Shown here: piece after piece, positions 1 to 8,582 of the stretch
Layout: the number at the start of each line of letters is the position of its first letter
Numbering within the stretch: position 1 is the first letter of the stretch
Origin: Planctomycetia bacterium
Lineage (GTDB): Bacteria; Planctomycetota; Planctomycetia; Gemmatales; Gemmataceae
Reading direction: 5' to 3'
Assembly (NCBI GenBank): GCA_005786805.1
Contig: SYCV01000236.1
Span: 1 to 61,340, forward strand
DNA length: 61,340 bases
Program-made: the position numbers and the translations under genes
Notes under the pieces: model-generated
The model's input: the letters and a program-made list of their open reading frames with translations, nothing else
What the model was told of the DNA's origin: nothing
The model's database searches: none

Positions 1-1304
1 ATGCTTATCCGATAGATTTCCGCTGGTCCACCCCACAAGTGCAGGTGCTCAACAGCAATCGTATAATCTCCATCGGCGGGTGCCTTGAAATCAAAACGAC
101 TTGGTCCTGTCGGGCTGGTTTCCGCCACTTTCGCACCCTTGGAATCCTTCAACGCCATGTAAACCTCGGTGGGGGAATAAAGATCCTGGCTGGTGGCCTC
201 AATGATCAGCCTCTGGTCTTTCTTGGCGGTGAAAGAAAAATGGTCCAAGTCACCTTTCTCAAGTAAACGGGCGGTTACCGCTGAGGGGATTGAAAGTTTT
301 TTAGCCTTGGATGGCTCATTATTTGGCTCTGTTTCCATGGATTCTTCAATATCGGAAAGGAGCATGCAAACCGGCCAACCGGTAAGTCCGCTTTTTCCCC
401 TGGGTGCAATCCAGATGCTATCAATCAACTGATCTGCAGGAGCAAGTACCTCCTGGGGCAAAGCAGATTCAACTGCGGGCCCTGCAAAATTTATGTTTCC
501 CTTGGCTCCCCTTTTCATGGCCATTGGCACAGGGGAAGTGGCCAGGGGGAAATCCCCCATGCGCAACCTGTATTGGAAATCATCCCCACCCCGGTAACTT
601 ACATCCCGAATTTCAACAAGGTAGTCTCCCTCTTTTTGAAAAACATAACGAAGACGGGGATCGGTCTGGGCACCGGGAGAATCATTGCTATGGCTCTTGG
701 GAAGTTCACGCATGGTTTTTGGATCGATCAAATTGATCTGCGGGTCAATAGAACCCCCAAGCCTTCGACCCAATGCCTCAAAGCTAACCTCCTGCCCGGC
801 TTTCACGCTGATTTTGTAATAGTCATTTGATTCCGCATCGATCTTTCCTGAAACAACGCAGGGCAATGTCACCACCTGGGGTGTCATCTTGTTTTTGTTG
901 GTATCAACTTCGACCACTTCAGGAAGATCATCGATGCAGAAAATACGGGTGTTTGAAACTCCCTTTGCAGTTCCAATCCTGATCGTGTGGAAACCAACCG
1001 GGGCATTGGAATCAATCTCAACTTTCACAGCAAGTTTGGTGGCGTCTTTTCCATTATTGTTTTCTGTCGGAATCGAGGCTTTGCAAGGGAAGGAGGAAAG
1101 GAATTTAAGCGGGCCTGCAAGATTGGTGCCGGTGAGATTCAAGGTGATCGAACTTCCACGCTTGGCACCCGCGGGAAAAATTGGTTTTATGGTTGGGGCA
1201 GCGGCATTTGCGGGAAAAGGCACTGCTTTTTGGGCATTCACACCCATTGGAACCATCATCATGCAAGCAAAGACAAACAACACTAAAAACGGAATCTTGC
1301 GCAT
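1..1304 (-). CDS. Secreted PPC-repeat protein, 3' end beyond window
   Basis: The reverse frame is open from an ATG at 1304 to the window edge (434 codons, no stop), so the C-terminus is missing. The protein begins with a signal peptide (MRKIPFLVLFVFACMMM, cleavage near VNAQ). Residues about 35-115 look like an IPT/Ig-like domain (PIFPAGAKRGSSITLNLTGT). Two pre-peptidase C-terminal (PPC) domains follow, near 130-215 and 340-420, recognisable by the E-S-N-D-Y-Y and E-P-N-N-E-P starts and by D-H-F-S-F-T and Y-T-I-A-V-E strands. Proteins of this design are frequent in planctomycetes and are exported; their function is mostly unknown. Forward-strand open frames in 39-1320 are antisense shadows. 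The family call is confident, the function is not. Confidence 0.85.
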   Translation of the reverse strand, partial: MRKIPFLVLFVFACMMMVPMGVNAQKAVPFPANAAAPTIKPIFPAGAKRGSSITLNLTGTNLAGPLKFLSSFPCKASIPTENNNGKDATKLAVKVEIDSNAPVGFHTIRIGTAKGVSNTRIFCIDDLPEVVEVDTNKNKMTPQVVTLPCVVSGKIDAESNDYYKISVKAGQEVSFEALGRRLGGSIDPQINLIDPKTMRELPKSHSNDSPGAQTDPRLRYVFQKEGDYLVEIRDVSYRGGDDFQYRLRMGDFPLATSPVPMAMKRGAKGNINFAGPAVESALPQEVLAPADQLIDSIWIAPRGKSGLTGWPVCMLLSDIEESMETEPNNEPSKAKKLSIPSAVTARLLEKGDLDHFSFTAKKDQRLIIEATSQDLYSPTEVYMALKDSKGAKVAETSPTGPSRFDFKAPADGDYTIAVEHLHLWGGPAEIYRIS

Positions 1305-1680
1305 TACTACCTCAGTTTGATTCTTTTACCAAAGGTGGGTGATCAATAAATCATGATAACTTTACCTAGACAACGATCATAAGGGATTTTCAGGAGATGG
1401 GCAAAAAAAAAGCCCTGTTTCCCAAATACTGCACATCCCGCTAATGTCAAAAGGTGAACTGACCGGATCTATTCTTCACATATGAATCGCCCGAAAAAAA
1501 TTCACATCAATCCCATTTATTTCATTGTTTTTTCCCTATTCTATTTCGATTATTCCATAAATAACGGTCAAAATCAGCTTTGGGAAAACCGCCGGGGGAA
1601 AAAAAGATAACAGCTATGATCCCATGTGGTATTTTTAACATTAGTGAAGAATTCCTCTATCTACCATTTGCAGGCTTCCG
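1305..1680. other. Divergent intergenic region
   Basis: This 376-bp AT-rich gap lies between the divergent PPC-repeat protein and the cytochrome pair and must hold both promoters. It has A/T runs (for example around 1407-1415 and 1596-1605) but I see no convincing small gene, RNA, terminator or operator. Confidence 0.5.
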
Positions 1681-3120
1681 ATGTTTTTCCAATTGCGAGA
1701 CAAAGCTCTTGATATTGCCAAGCTTTTGGCCCTCGGAGCAGCTTCCCTGTTTTTGAGCATACCAGCAACATTTGGGGCTGAAAAAGAAAGATTCACCCCA
1801 TTGGGCGCGCCATCATGTGCATCCGCGGCTTGTCATAATCAAAATTTAGGCAAAGGAATTCCCTTTAGCGAATACACCACCTGGACTGGATTTGATCCCC
1901 ATCACAAGGCCTATGAGGTGCTATTCAACCCAAGGTCTGACAGGATTATGAAAAATCTTTACAACACAGGAACTGGAAGTGCGGGTTCAACGCAGCTCTG
2001 CCTTAATTGCCATTCCTCCAACCAGGGAAAAACAGATCATGCGGGCCCGGGGTTCACCCTTACTGAAGGGGTTGGCTGTGAATCATGCCATGGGGCATCC
2101 TCAGGCTATATCGCTGTTCACTTCACCGAGAAATTCAAGAAACTAAATGCTGTGGAAAAAGAAAGGGAATTCGGGCTGACCAATACAAAAGATTTATCAA
2201 GTCGAACCAGGGTTTGTGCGGATTGTCATCTGGGTAACGCCAGAAAAGGGATGGAAGTGAACCATGACTTGATAGCCGCTGGTCACCCACGGCTTAATTT
2301 TGAACTTTCGTCATACCTTGCCCAATACCCGAAACATTGGAAAATGGAGGAGGAATTCAAAAGGCATCCTGATTTCCACGCGAAAGCCTGGGCCTTGGGG
2401 CAGATGGAAAGTTCAAAAATCGCACTGCAACTTCTTGAGGACAGGGCATCAGGCACAAAGGGTATGGATGTCAAAAATAACCCATGGCCTGAGTTTACCG
2501 AATTCGATTGTTTCAGTTGCCACAAGGACCTGAGACTTAACAGCAGGAAATATCAGGGTGGGTATTCAAACAAGCCCGGTTCTTTGCCCTGGGGCGGATG
2601 GTTCAATGGAAATGCATTGAAAATAGTCCTGGAAGACAGCAAAGTGAAGGCGTTCCCTGTTGAAGTCTCATCGCAAATGAACCAGTTCGGGGCACAGCCT
2701 TCCAAGGTCGCCCTCTCATGCAAAAAAGCGATTGATCAACTTGACTTGGCGGCGAAAGATTTGGAGAAAAGCCCCGCCTGGGGTAAGCCACAATTGCAAG
2801 GCCTTGCAAAAAGGCTAATAGAATCAGGCAAGCAAAACTCTGAAAAAGGTTCATGGGATGAGTTTGCGCAAATATACCTTGGCCTTGCTGCCATCCACAA
2901 TTCGTGGGCAGACCTCGATCCCATGGGGGTGCCGGGGGAATTAACAAAAGAACTTGTCAACTTGCGAAATTTATTGAAAGATGTGTTTCCTGATGGCTTT
3001 GACAGCCCGAGACTGTTCGAAGACAAGTTCGGAATGAATACAAGAAACGAAAAATCAAGCGAAACATTTTCATCCGTGTTTCGATCCTTGCAGAATAGTA
3101 TGGAATCCAGCAGGAGATAA
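1681..3120 (+). CDS. Pentahaem c-type cytochrome, cytochrome c554-like
   Basis: Exported 479-aa multihaem cytochrome. A signal peptide spans about residues 1-33 (hydrophobic LLALGAASLFLSI, cleavage near TFGA). Five haem attachment sites are visible: an unusual CX4CH at C46-C51-H52 (CASAACH), then CLNCH, CESCH, CADCH and CFSCH. Additional histidines in HHKAYE, AAGHPR and similar motifs are plausible distal ligands. The spacing and the AAGHP motif match the cytochrome c554/c552-type family that carries electrons in the periplasm. The next gene is a paralog 3 bp downstream, so the two are almost certainly co-transcribed and may form a complex. No strong Shine-Dalgarno is visible before the ATG. 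The substrate or partner cannot be read from sequence. Confidence 0.85.
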   Translation: MFFQLRDKALDIAKLLALGAASLFLSIPATFGAEKERFTPLGAPSCASAACHNQNLGKGIPFSEYTTWTGFDPHHKAYEVLFNPRSDRIMKNLYNTGTGSAGSTQLCLNCHSSNQGKTDHAGPGFTLTEGVGCESCHGASSGYIAVHFTEKFKKLNAVEKEREFGLTNTKDLSSRTRVCADCHLGNARKGMEVNHDLIAAGHPRLNFELSSYLAQYPKHWKMEEEFKRHPDFHAKAWALGQMESSKIALQLLEDRASGTKGMDVKNNPWPEFTEFDCFSCHKDLRLNSRKYQGGYSNKPGSLPWGGWFNGNALKIVLEDSKVKAFPVEVSSQMNQFGAQPSKVALSCKKAIDQLDLAAKDLEKSPAWGKPQLQGLAKRLIESGKQNSEKGSWDEFAQIYLGLAAIHNSWADLDPMGVPGELTKELVNLRNLLKDVFPDGFDSPRLFEDKFGMNTRNEKSSETFSSVFRSLQNSMESSRR

Positions 3121-3123
3121 GCC

Positions 3124-4977
3124 ATGTCCCGCATCAAGTTCAATTCCCTTCACGGATTAGTGATAGCGTCCGTGGTTTATCTTGCATTCCCGATGACTGC
3201 AAAAGCGCAGGAAAAAAAAGATGCCTGGGCAGACTTCAAATACCAGTCCGCTGCGAAATGTGGGGAATGCCATGCTTTGCCCAAAGGCAACCAACTGCCC
3301 AGCGATGACGCTGCAAACAAGGATTTGCGGGCATGGGATGTTGTTTTGATGACTGAATACTCGATCTGGAAAACCCACGACAAACACGCGCAGGCTTATG
3401 CGGTGCTGGTGGGTCCCCGTGGCAAAAGAATGGGCGAGATACTTGGCCAGGATGTCACCAAACAGGAAACTGGTTGCTTGAATTGTCATGCCATGGGAAA
3501 TCTTGCTGCCAAGGCTGACATTGGCGGATTGGACAAACTTGATGGGGTTAGCTGCGCGGGATGCCATGGTCCCAGTTCCAAATGGCTTGGTGACCATGCT
3601 GAATTTAGCTGGCGCAAAAAAACCGCGGCCCAAAAGCACGAACTGGGCATGAGGGATTTACGCGACCCGGAAGTGCGTTCGACCCTTTGTGTATCATGCC
3701 ACATTGGCAACGCGGGCGAAGGCAAAGTTGTAACCCATGCGATGTTTGCCGCTGGTCACCCGCCACTTCCCCCCATCGAGATAGCCACCTTTTCAAAGAA
3801 TGAGCCGCAGCATTGGCGAGACCCGGGGAATGTCCCTTTTTTCAAGAATGCGGATGCAGAAAAGAAGAAAAACTATCATCTTGAGGAGGTTGATTTCTTC
3901 CGAACCAGGCTTGCCCTTGTGGGGGCATTGGTTTCCCTGAGGGAAACAGTCAAGCTTGCCGCTGACAGGGCTGATTTCTCAAATAAAAATCCCGGATTGC
4001 TTTGGCCGGAAATCATGATGGGAATGAACGCCCCAAAGGAAATTAAAGCTCAACAGGAACAGGCAAAGGCAGCATGGCCTGAGATAGCCATGGCGCACAG
4101 TGATTGTTTTGCATGCCATCACGACTTGAAATATCCCGGATTCAGGCAGGTCAGGGGTTATGGATTTCACCTGGCACAAAGGCCATTGCTCCGTGTTTCT
4201 CCCGGAAGGCCACTTCTCAGGTCATGGCCCACCTCCCTGGTTGAGGCAGCACTCATCGCCTCCGAAACACCCATCGACGAGATTGAGAAAGGGCTAAACG
4301 CCATACTTGCCTCCAATAATGAACGGCCATTTGGAAACCCGGAAACGATCAAGTCCGCCAGCGAACAACTTGTGAAGGCATGTGATGCGGCGCTTGCGAA
4401 ACTCAAGGCTAAAAAGCTCGACAAAAAGAATGTCGAACGGACAATCCTGGAGCTTCTTAAGCTTTACACCAAACCCGGCCCCGATGGAAAATTGATCACT
4501 CCCGATTATGAATCAGCAAGGCAGTTGGCATCATTGCTTGAAGTGGCGGGAGAGGAGCTTAACGGTGGCAGGACTGGTGCAGTTGCCTCAATAACTGAAT
4601 TATCAACATTGCTTAACATTCATCCCTATCAAAATCGCACATCAAGGGTCAAGGAGGTTCTTGATGTCACTGTAAGGGCATCGCGCTCAGACAAGTCCGA
4701 CTTCAAGGATGATTTCATCAGTTACCTTGCGGATATTTCCAACGCCAACAACCTTGTGAAGCTTGTGAAAAACCCCAACTTCCTGGTGACCATGATCACA
4801 TTGGATAACGCAAAGTTCAACAGCGAGATAAACAAGGCCGGGGTAATTGAAAAACTGCAGAAATTTGATGACGATGAGGAAGTGATCACCCTGAAAAGTA
4901 TTTCAGATTACGACCCGGATATGTTTCGTAAAAAACTTGTTGAAATCAGCGGGGCCTTGGGAAGCAAAGGGAAGTGA
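3124..4977 (+). CDS. Pentahaem c-type cytochrome, paralog of the preceding gene
   Basis: Exported 617-aa cytochrome with a signal peptide (cleavage near AKAQ) and five CXXCH sites in the same order as its neighbour: CGECH, CLNCH, CAGCH, CVSCH, CFACH. The first site is a normal CXXCH where the neighbour has CX4CH. It shares the AAGHPP motif and the YSIWKTHDKHAQAY segment, which parallels YTTWTGFDPHHKAY in the paralog. An alpha-helical tail of about 250 residues without haem sites follows the last haem. The ATG lies 3 bp after the upstream stop, which suggests tandem duplication and translational coupling. Periplasmic electron transfer is inferred from the family; the donor and acceptor are unknown. 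The stop codon sits in a palindrome shared with the convergent gene. Confidence 0.85.
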   Translation: MSRIKFNSLHGLVIASVVYLAFPMTAKAQEKKDAWADFKYQSAAKCGECHALPKGNQLPSDDAANKDLRAWDVVLMTEYSIWKTHDKHAQAYAVLVGPRGKRMGEILGQDVTKQETGCLNCHAMGNLAAKADIGGLDKLDGVSCAGCHGPSSKWLGDHAEFSWRKKTAAQKHELGMRDLRDPEVRSTLCVSCHIGNAGEGKVVTHAMFAAGHPPLPPIEIATFSKNEPQHWRDPGNVPFFKNADAEKKKNYHLEEVDFFRTRLALVGALVSLRETVKLAADRADFSNKNPGLLWPEIMMGMNAPKEIKAQQEQAKAAWPEIAMAHSDCFACHHDLKYPGFRQVRGYGFHLAQRPLLRVSPGRPLLRSWPTSLVEAALIASETPIDEIEKGLNAILASNNERPFGNPETIKSASEQLVKACDAALAKLKAKKLDKKNVERTILELLKLYTKPGPDGKLITPDYESARQLASLLEVAGEELNGGRTGAVASITELSTLLNIHPYQNRTSRVKEVLDVTVRASRSDKSDFKDDFISYLADISNANNLVKLVKNPNFLVTMITLDNAKFNSEINKAGVIEKLQKFDDDEEVITLKSISDYDPDMFRKKLVEISGALGSKGK

Positions 4978-4987
4978 TCACTTCCCT
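4968..4987. repeat. 20-bp perfect palindrome across two convergent stops
   Basis: AGGGAAGTGATCACTTCCCT is self-complementary over 20 bp, with its centre exactly between the two convergent stop codons (TGA at 4975-4977 forward, TGA at 4980-4978 reverse). Both proteins therefore end in Gly-Lys-stop, encoded by the same palindrome. It may fold as a bidirectional hairpin, but no T-run follows. Confidence 0.7.
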
Positions 4988-5727
4988 GAAGCCCAGAAAA
5001 TAGCCCTGTAAACCTGGTCAACAAGCTCATCCGTTCTTTCCGGATGTGGGCTGAAACATAGGACTCTCCCTTTTTGAAAGGGTGCAGCGGCAATTGCGGT
5101 GGTGCCTTTCATCACCCCCTCAGGCGCTCCGTTCCTGGCGATTTCGCCTGCAAATGTCCCGAGAATTTTATAATCATCGATTGCTGGATTTTCCGCGGGG
5201 GCTAGCAATGGCCCCTGATGGTAATAAATAATCTCTTTGTCCGCCATCACCCCGAGGATCTTTTTACCTTCCTTGGTGATATCAACCTCAACAGGGCCAA
5301 AACCCCTGGCCCAGTGCTTTTTATCAACGACCTTTGCATCGAGGATGTTCAAGGACCATTCGTAATCGCAGGTAGCAAGATAGGCACCAGCGCAAATACC
5401 AACAAATCCTCCACCATTCCGGACAAATTTTCTCTCCTCTTCACGCCCTTTCTCCCCAAGAGCCTTGCCCTGGCCACCGCCACTGCCACCCGGATGAATG
5501 ACAACATCAAAATTTTTAAGGCACCCGTTGGCAATATCCTCCGCGGTCACCAATTGAATTTTCAGATCCTTGTATTTATTAAGCGCTTTTTCCAAAATAC
5601 TTACGCCCTTGCTTGCGCCAGCACCATGGTAAAGAGCTACATTAAGGCTTTTTTCACCAGCGCACAAAACATTGGCTAAAACCAAGCAAAATGCAAGGAC
5701 CATTATTCGAACTATAAACATTTGCAC
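4978..5727 (-). CDS. Exported BPL-N / class I glutamine amidotransferase-like protein
   Basis: A 249-aa protein with a signal peptide (about residues 1-23, cleavage near LCAG). The body is a class I glutamine amidotransferase-like fold related to the N-terminal domain of biotin-protein ligase (BPL-N). It has a glycine-rich H-P-G-G-S-G-G-G turn near residue 80 and a nucleophile elbow G-I-C-A-G-A-Y-L with Cys112. The C-terminal SPHPERT histidine and following Glu would complete a triad. Export argues against a classical biosynthetic amidotransferase, and the substrate is unknown. The gene converges on the cytochrome pair with no spacer and is probably the last gene of the leftward hydrolase cluster. 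Confidence 0.75.
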   Translation of the reverse strand: MQMFIVRIMVLAFCLVLANVLCAGEKSLNVALYHGAGASKGVSILEKALNKYKDLKIQLVTAEDIANGCLKNFDVVIHPGGSGGGQGKALGEKGREEERKFVRNGGGFVGICAGAYLATCDYEWSLNILDAKVVDKKHWARGFGPVEVDITKEGKKILGVMADKEIIYYHQGPLLAPAENPAIDDYKILGTFAGEIARNGAPEGVMKGTTAIAAAPFQKGRVLCFSPHPERTDELVDQVYRAIFWASGK

Positions 5728-5793
5728 CTTTTCCTTTCATGACCTTTCATGTCACGAAGACTCAAATCATTAATTTCATGATACCATAAAACC

Positions 5794-7587
5794 TTATTGG
5801 TCTGTAATCAGGTGAAGGTTGACAGCCCGGACCTGCATGACTTCCTTCCCGGGGATGTCAATCGCCCTCAACACAAGATCTCCCTTACCCTTGGCGAGCT
5901 TGATTTTTCCCAAATCAAGGACCTTGAAATCTTTCATTATTGATTCGGCAGGCGGCCTTGGTATCACATCCTGGTCCGTGATCAAGGGTGGATCCCAACC
6001 TTGCACAATCTTTGCAACCAATTTCGTTTCATTAAATCCCACTTCAATGGTTGAACCTGTGTCCTTTTCGGGGCACGCATACAAAATCTCAACCCGATAT
6101 TCACCATTCGTATGCACTTCAATATCCCATTGGATTCGATCTTCCCTGCTTTTCCAATTTACAAAATAGGAACAATTCGGGGCATTCGCACTTCGCTTGA
6201 TCCCACCTGAAAAAGTGGCATCCCTTGCGGGCAATGGTGTTCTGGGCATTTCAGCAAAACCCACGGGAATAGGCCGTTCATCCGATTTTTTTGGGATCAC
6301 CTCCCTGCGCCAAATCTGAACAGCATCAACCAACTGTTTTGAAATCCGTGGCTCATTGGCAGCGATGTTTTTTGTCTGCCCCGGGTCACTCCCCATATCA
6401 AACAGCGCCCCTTTATCATCTAGCCGATATTGCTGTGTTCGCACACTCGTCTTACCACCCCAATTCGAGAAAATCATGCGATCAGGCCAATCCATCTCAG
6501 GATTGTAAAATAATCTTGAGAGGTCTTTCCCATCCATCGGTTTATCACCGATCCGTTTGACACCCGCCAAAGAAACCAGAGTTGGATGAAGGTCGATCGC
6601 GCCTGAAATTTGGGAAATGGTTTTCCCAGAAGGCAGTTTTCCCGGCCATGAGATAAAACATGGGGATCGCACGCCGCCCTCATCCGTACTGCCCTTGCGC
6701 CCCTTCATTCCGCCGTTAAACCGAAAACTATTAGGCCCGTTATCAGAAAAATAAAGCACGATGGTGTTTTCCTTGAGTCCAAGTTTTTCAATCTTGGAAA
6801 GGACCCTTCCCACATTCGCGTCAATATTTTCACACATCGCAAGAACGGCGCGGGTGACATCAACATCCTCCCGGTCACCTTCCTGTCCTCTCTGGGTGAT
6901 GACCCTGTCCTTGAAGTTATTCCAAAAAGTCTTGGGCACTATGAAGGGCGAGTGCGGGGTGTTGTAAGGCAGATAAACAAGAAAAGGCTTCCGGGAATTC
7001 TTTTCAATGAAGTCGATCGCGTGGTCGGTGAAATCATCAACGGTGAATCCCTTTCCCCTCACCGGATGTCCGTTATGTTCCAGGGGAGGGTTCATGTATT
7101 CACCCCAATGGCCTGAGGTAAAACCGTAATACTCATCAAAACCGCGGGCGTTGGGGTGATAAGGCCATTGACTACCATTATGCCATTTACCAAAAGCAGC
7201 AGTCGCATATCCCGCGCTTTTGAATGAATCAGCGATTGTCTTTTCATCAAGGTTCAGTCTTTCAAGTCCGGTGGAAACTCCCCGAACGCCAGTGCGGGGA
7301 TGATACCTTCCCGTGAGAAATTCCGCCCGAGTAGGCGAACAAACCGGGCAGACATAAAAGCGGTCCAGCCTGAGTCCATTTTTCGCAAGAGAATCAATAT
7401 TGGGAGTTTTCAACATTTTGTTGCCATTGCAGGATAAGTCACCCCAACCCTGGTCATCAGCAAGAAAAATCACAATATTGGGCGAACCGCCCTTTCCCGG
7501 TTGTTCAACTGCAAAGGCGTGCTGGAACCCTGTTGGCAACCATGAAAACAATAGGATGAGCCCTGCGATTTGGTTTCTTAAGTGCAT
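5794..7587 (-). CDS. Secreted sulfatase (formylglycine type)
   Basis: Type I sulfatase of the alkaline phosphatase superfamily, 597 aa from the ATG at 7587. That start places a signal peptide directly at the N-terminus; an upstream in-frame start at 7632 would add 15 residues. The sulfatase signature C-S-P-T-R, with Cys83 converted to formylglycine, lies in PVCSPTRAEFLTGR. The metal-binding DD pair is in FLADDQGWGD, and GKWHNG and DNGP are further active-site blocks. After about residue 455 an extra beta-rich domain (NGEYRVEILYACPEKDTGST) resembles a carbohydrate-binding or fucosidase-type C-terminal module. Such enzymes typically desulfate polysaccharides in the periplasm; the substrate is not evident. 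A separate maturase (FGE or anSME) is needed and is not in this window. Confidence 0.9.
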   Translation of the reverse strand: MHLRNQIAGLILLFSWLPTGFQHAFAVEQPGKGGSPNIVIFLADDQGWGDLSCNGNKMLKTPNIDSLAKNGLRLDRFYVCPVCSPTRAEFLTGRYHPRTGVRGVSTGLERLNLDEKTIADSFKSAGYATAAFGKWHNGSQWPYHPNARGFDEYYGFTSGHWGEYMNPPLEHNGHPVRGKGFTVDDFTDHAIDFIEKNSRKPFLVYLPYNTPHSPFIVPKTFWNNFKDRVITQRGQEGDREDVDVTRAVLAMCENIDANVGRVLSKIEKLGLKENTIVLYFSDNGPNSFRFNGGMKGRKGSTDEGGVRSPCFISWPGKLPSGKTISQISGAIDLHPTLVSLAGVKRIGDKPMDGKDLSRLFYNPEMDWPDRMIFSNWGGKTSVRTQQYRLDDKGALFDMGSDPGQTKNIAANEPRISKQLVDAVQIWRREVIPKKSDERPIPVGFAEMPRTPLPARDATFSGGIKRSANAPNCSYFVNWKSREDRIQWDIEVHTNGEYRVEILYACPEKDTGSTIEVGFNETKLVAKIVQGWDPPLITDQDVIPRPPAESIMKDFKVLDLGKIKLAKGKGDLVLRAIDIPGKEVMQVRAVNLHLITDQ

Positions 7588-7635
7588 GAATAATTCCAGA
7601 AAAATCATTGGATAAAACGAAAGCGTGATCAAAAA

Positions 7636-8571
7636 TCAAACATCACCAGTTTCAAGTTGATACTCGTAAACATTGCGGATTGCACCCAGAACGGGGGATA
7701 ATTTTTCAAAATGATCATCGGAAAATCGGGGAATAAAAACCGGGATAAGCAATGTGGAGTTTTCCCGCCGCGCAAGAATGTTGACCGCGATGAGGGCGCG
7801 AACCATCCATGCCGCTGATTTTTCATCGGGGCTTTCAAATCCAACCCAGCCAAAATCAGAGCTGGCTTTGTTTTTCAATCCCAGGGCGCCCTCGATCACC
7901 GAGATGGTTTCCGTTGCGAATTTTTCATACGATTCAGACTGTAATTTATCAGAGAATGCCAATGGGGGCGCTATGAGAGTCGCGTCATTCATCACCTTCG
8001 CCGCCTTGGATTTCTCATTATCCGACATGTGTCCATCCCAGTAATGCCATGTTTTTGCAACGCAAACTATGACATTCTTGACTTCCTTCTCTATCCGGAA
8101 ACCTGGCCCGGACGGAAGGCGGACAACTATTCCGTCATGATCAGCGAAAACATTTTCAGCAACTATCGCACGATGCATCCATGCAGCCATGTTTTCAGAT
8201 TCACACTCAAGCAACACCCAGTTTGACTGGTCATCAACCAATGCCTTCATGCCCGTGGTCAAGGCTATGCCCCTTTGGATTTCAAGGGCTGCGGCCTTGG
8301 ACCTTTCAATATCCTTCAAGACATCATCGGCATTGACAGGGCCAAGTAACTTCCCCCGATGGGGTGGCCCTCCAGCCATTGCAAGATCGCAAAAAGTTGT
8401 CCAGATTTCATCCCAGGCCACACGGCCCTCGGCATCATATTTCAACCCAGCGGAACCCATGGAGTTGGGGGAAATCGAATCCAGGCAGGAATGATACGCA
8501 AGGGGCAGCAGACCCCGTATCCTGACATTCAAATCCTTTACTTCCTGCTTGATATTGGGCTTTGAATTCAT
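7636..8571 (-). CDS. Unrecognised protein with an internal duplication
   Basis: A 311-aa protein without signal peptide or membrane segment; I cannot assign a function. The N-terminal part contains a conserved-looking block VAWDEIWTTFCDLAMAGGPP followed by HRGK. Two later segments are alike: ENMAAWMHRAIVAENVFA near residues 127-143 and EKSAAWMVRALIAVNILA near 252-270, each followed by a short hydrophobic strand. This points to two copies of one alpha/beta unit. It starts 11 bp after the isochorismatase-like gene (Shine-Dalgarno AGGGGAC) and lies just upstream of the sulfatase, so it is probably co-transcribed with them. Unlike its neighbours it appears cytoplasmic. Confidence 0.7.
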   Translation of the reverse strand: MNSKPNIKQEVKDLNVRIRGLLPLAYHSCLDSISPNSMGSAGLKYDAEGRVAWDEIWTTFCDLAMAGGPPHRGKLLGPVNADDVLKDIERSKAAALEIQRGIALTTGMKALVDDQSNWVLLECESENMAAWMHRAIVAENVFADHDGIVVRLPSGPGFRIEKEVKNVIVCVAKTWHYWDGHMSDNEKSKAAKVMNDATLIAPPLAFSDKLQSESYEKFATETISVIEGALGLKNKASSDFGWVGFESPDEKSAAWMVRALIAVNILARRENSTLLIPVFIPRFSDDHFEKLSPVLGAIRNVYEYQLETGDV

Positions 8572-8582
8572 CTGGTCCCCTG

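Noticed and set aside
39-1320. Several forward-strand open frames
   Set aside because: They are antisense to a continuous reverse-strand frame with signal peptide and PPC domains; none shows a recognisable protein.
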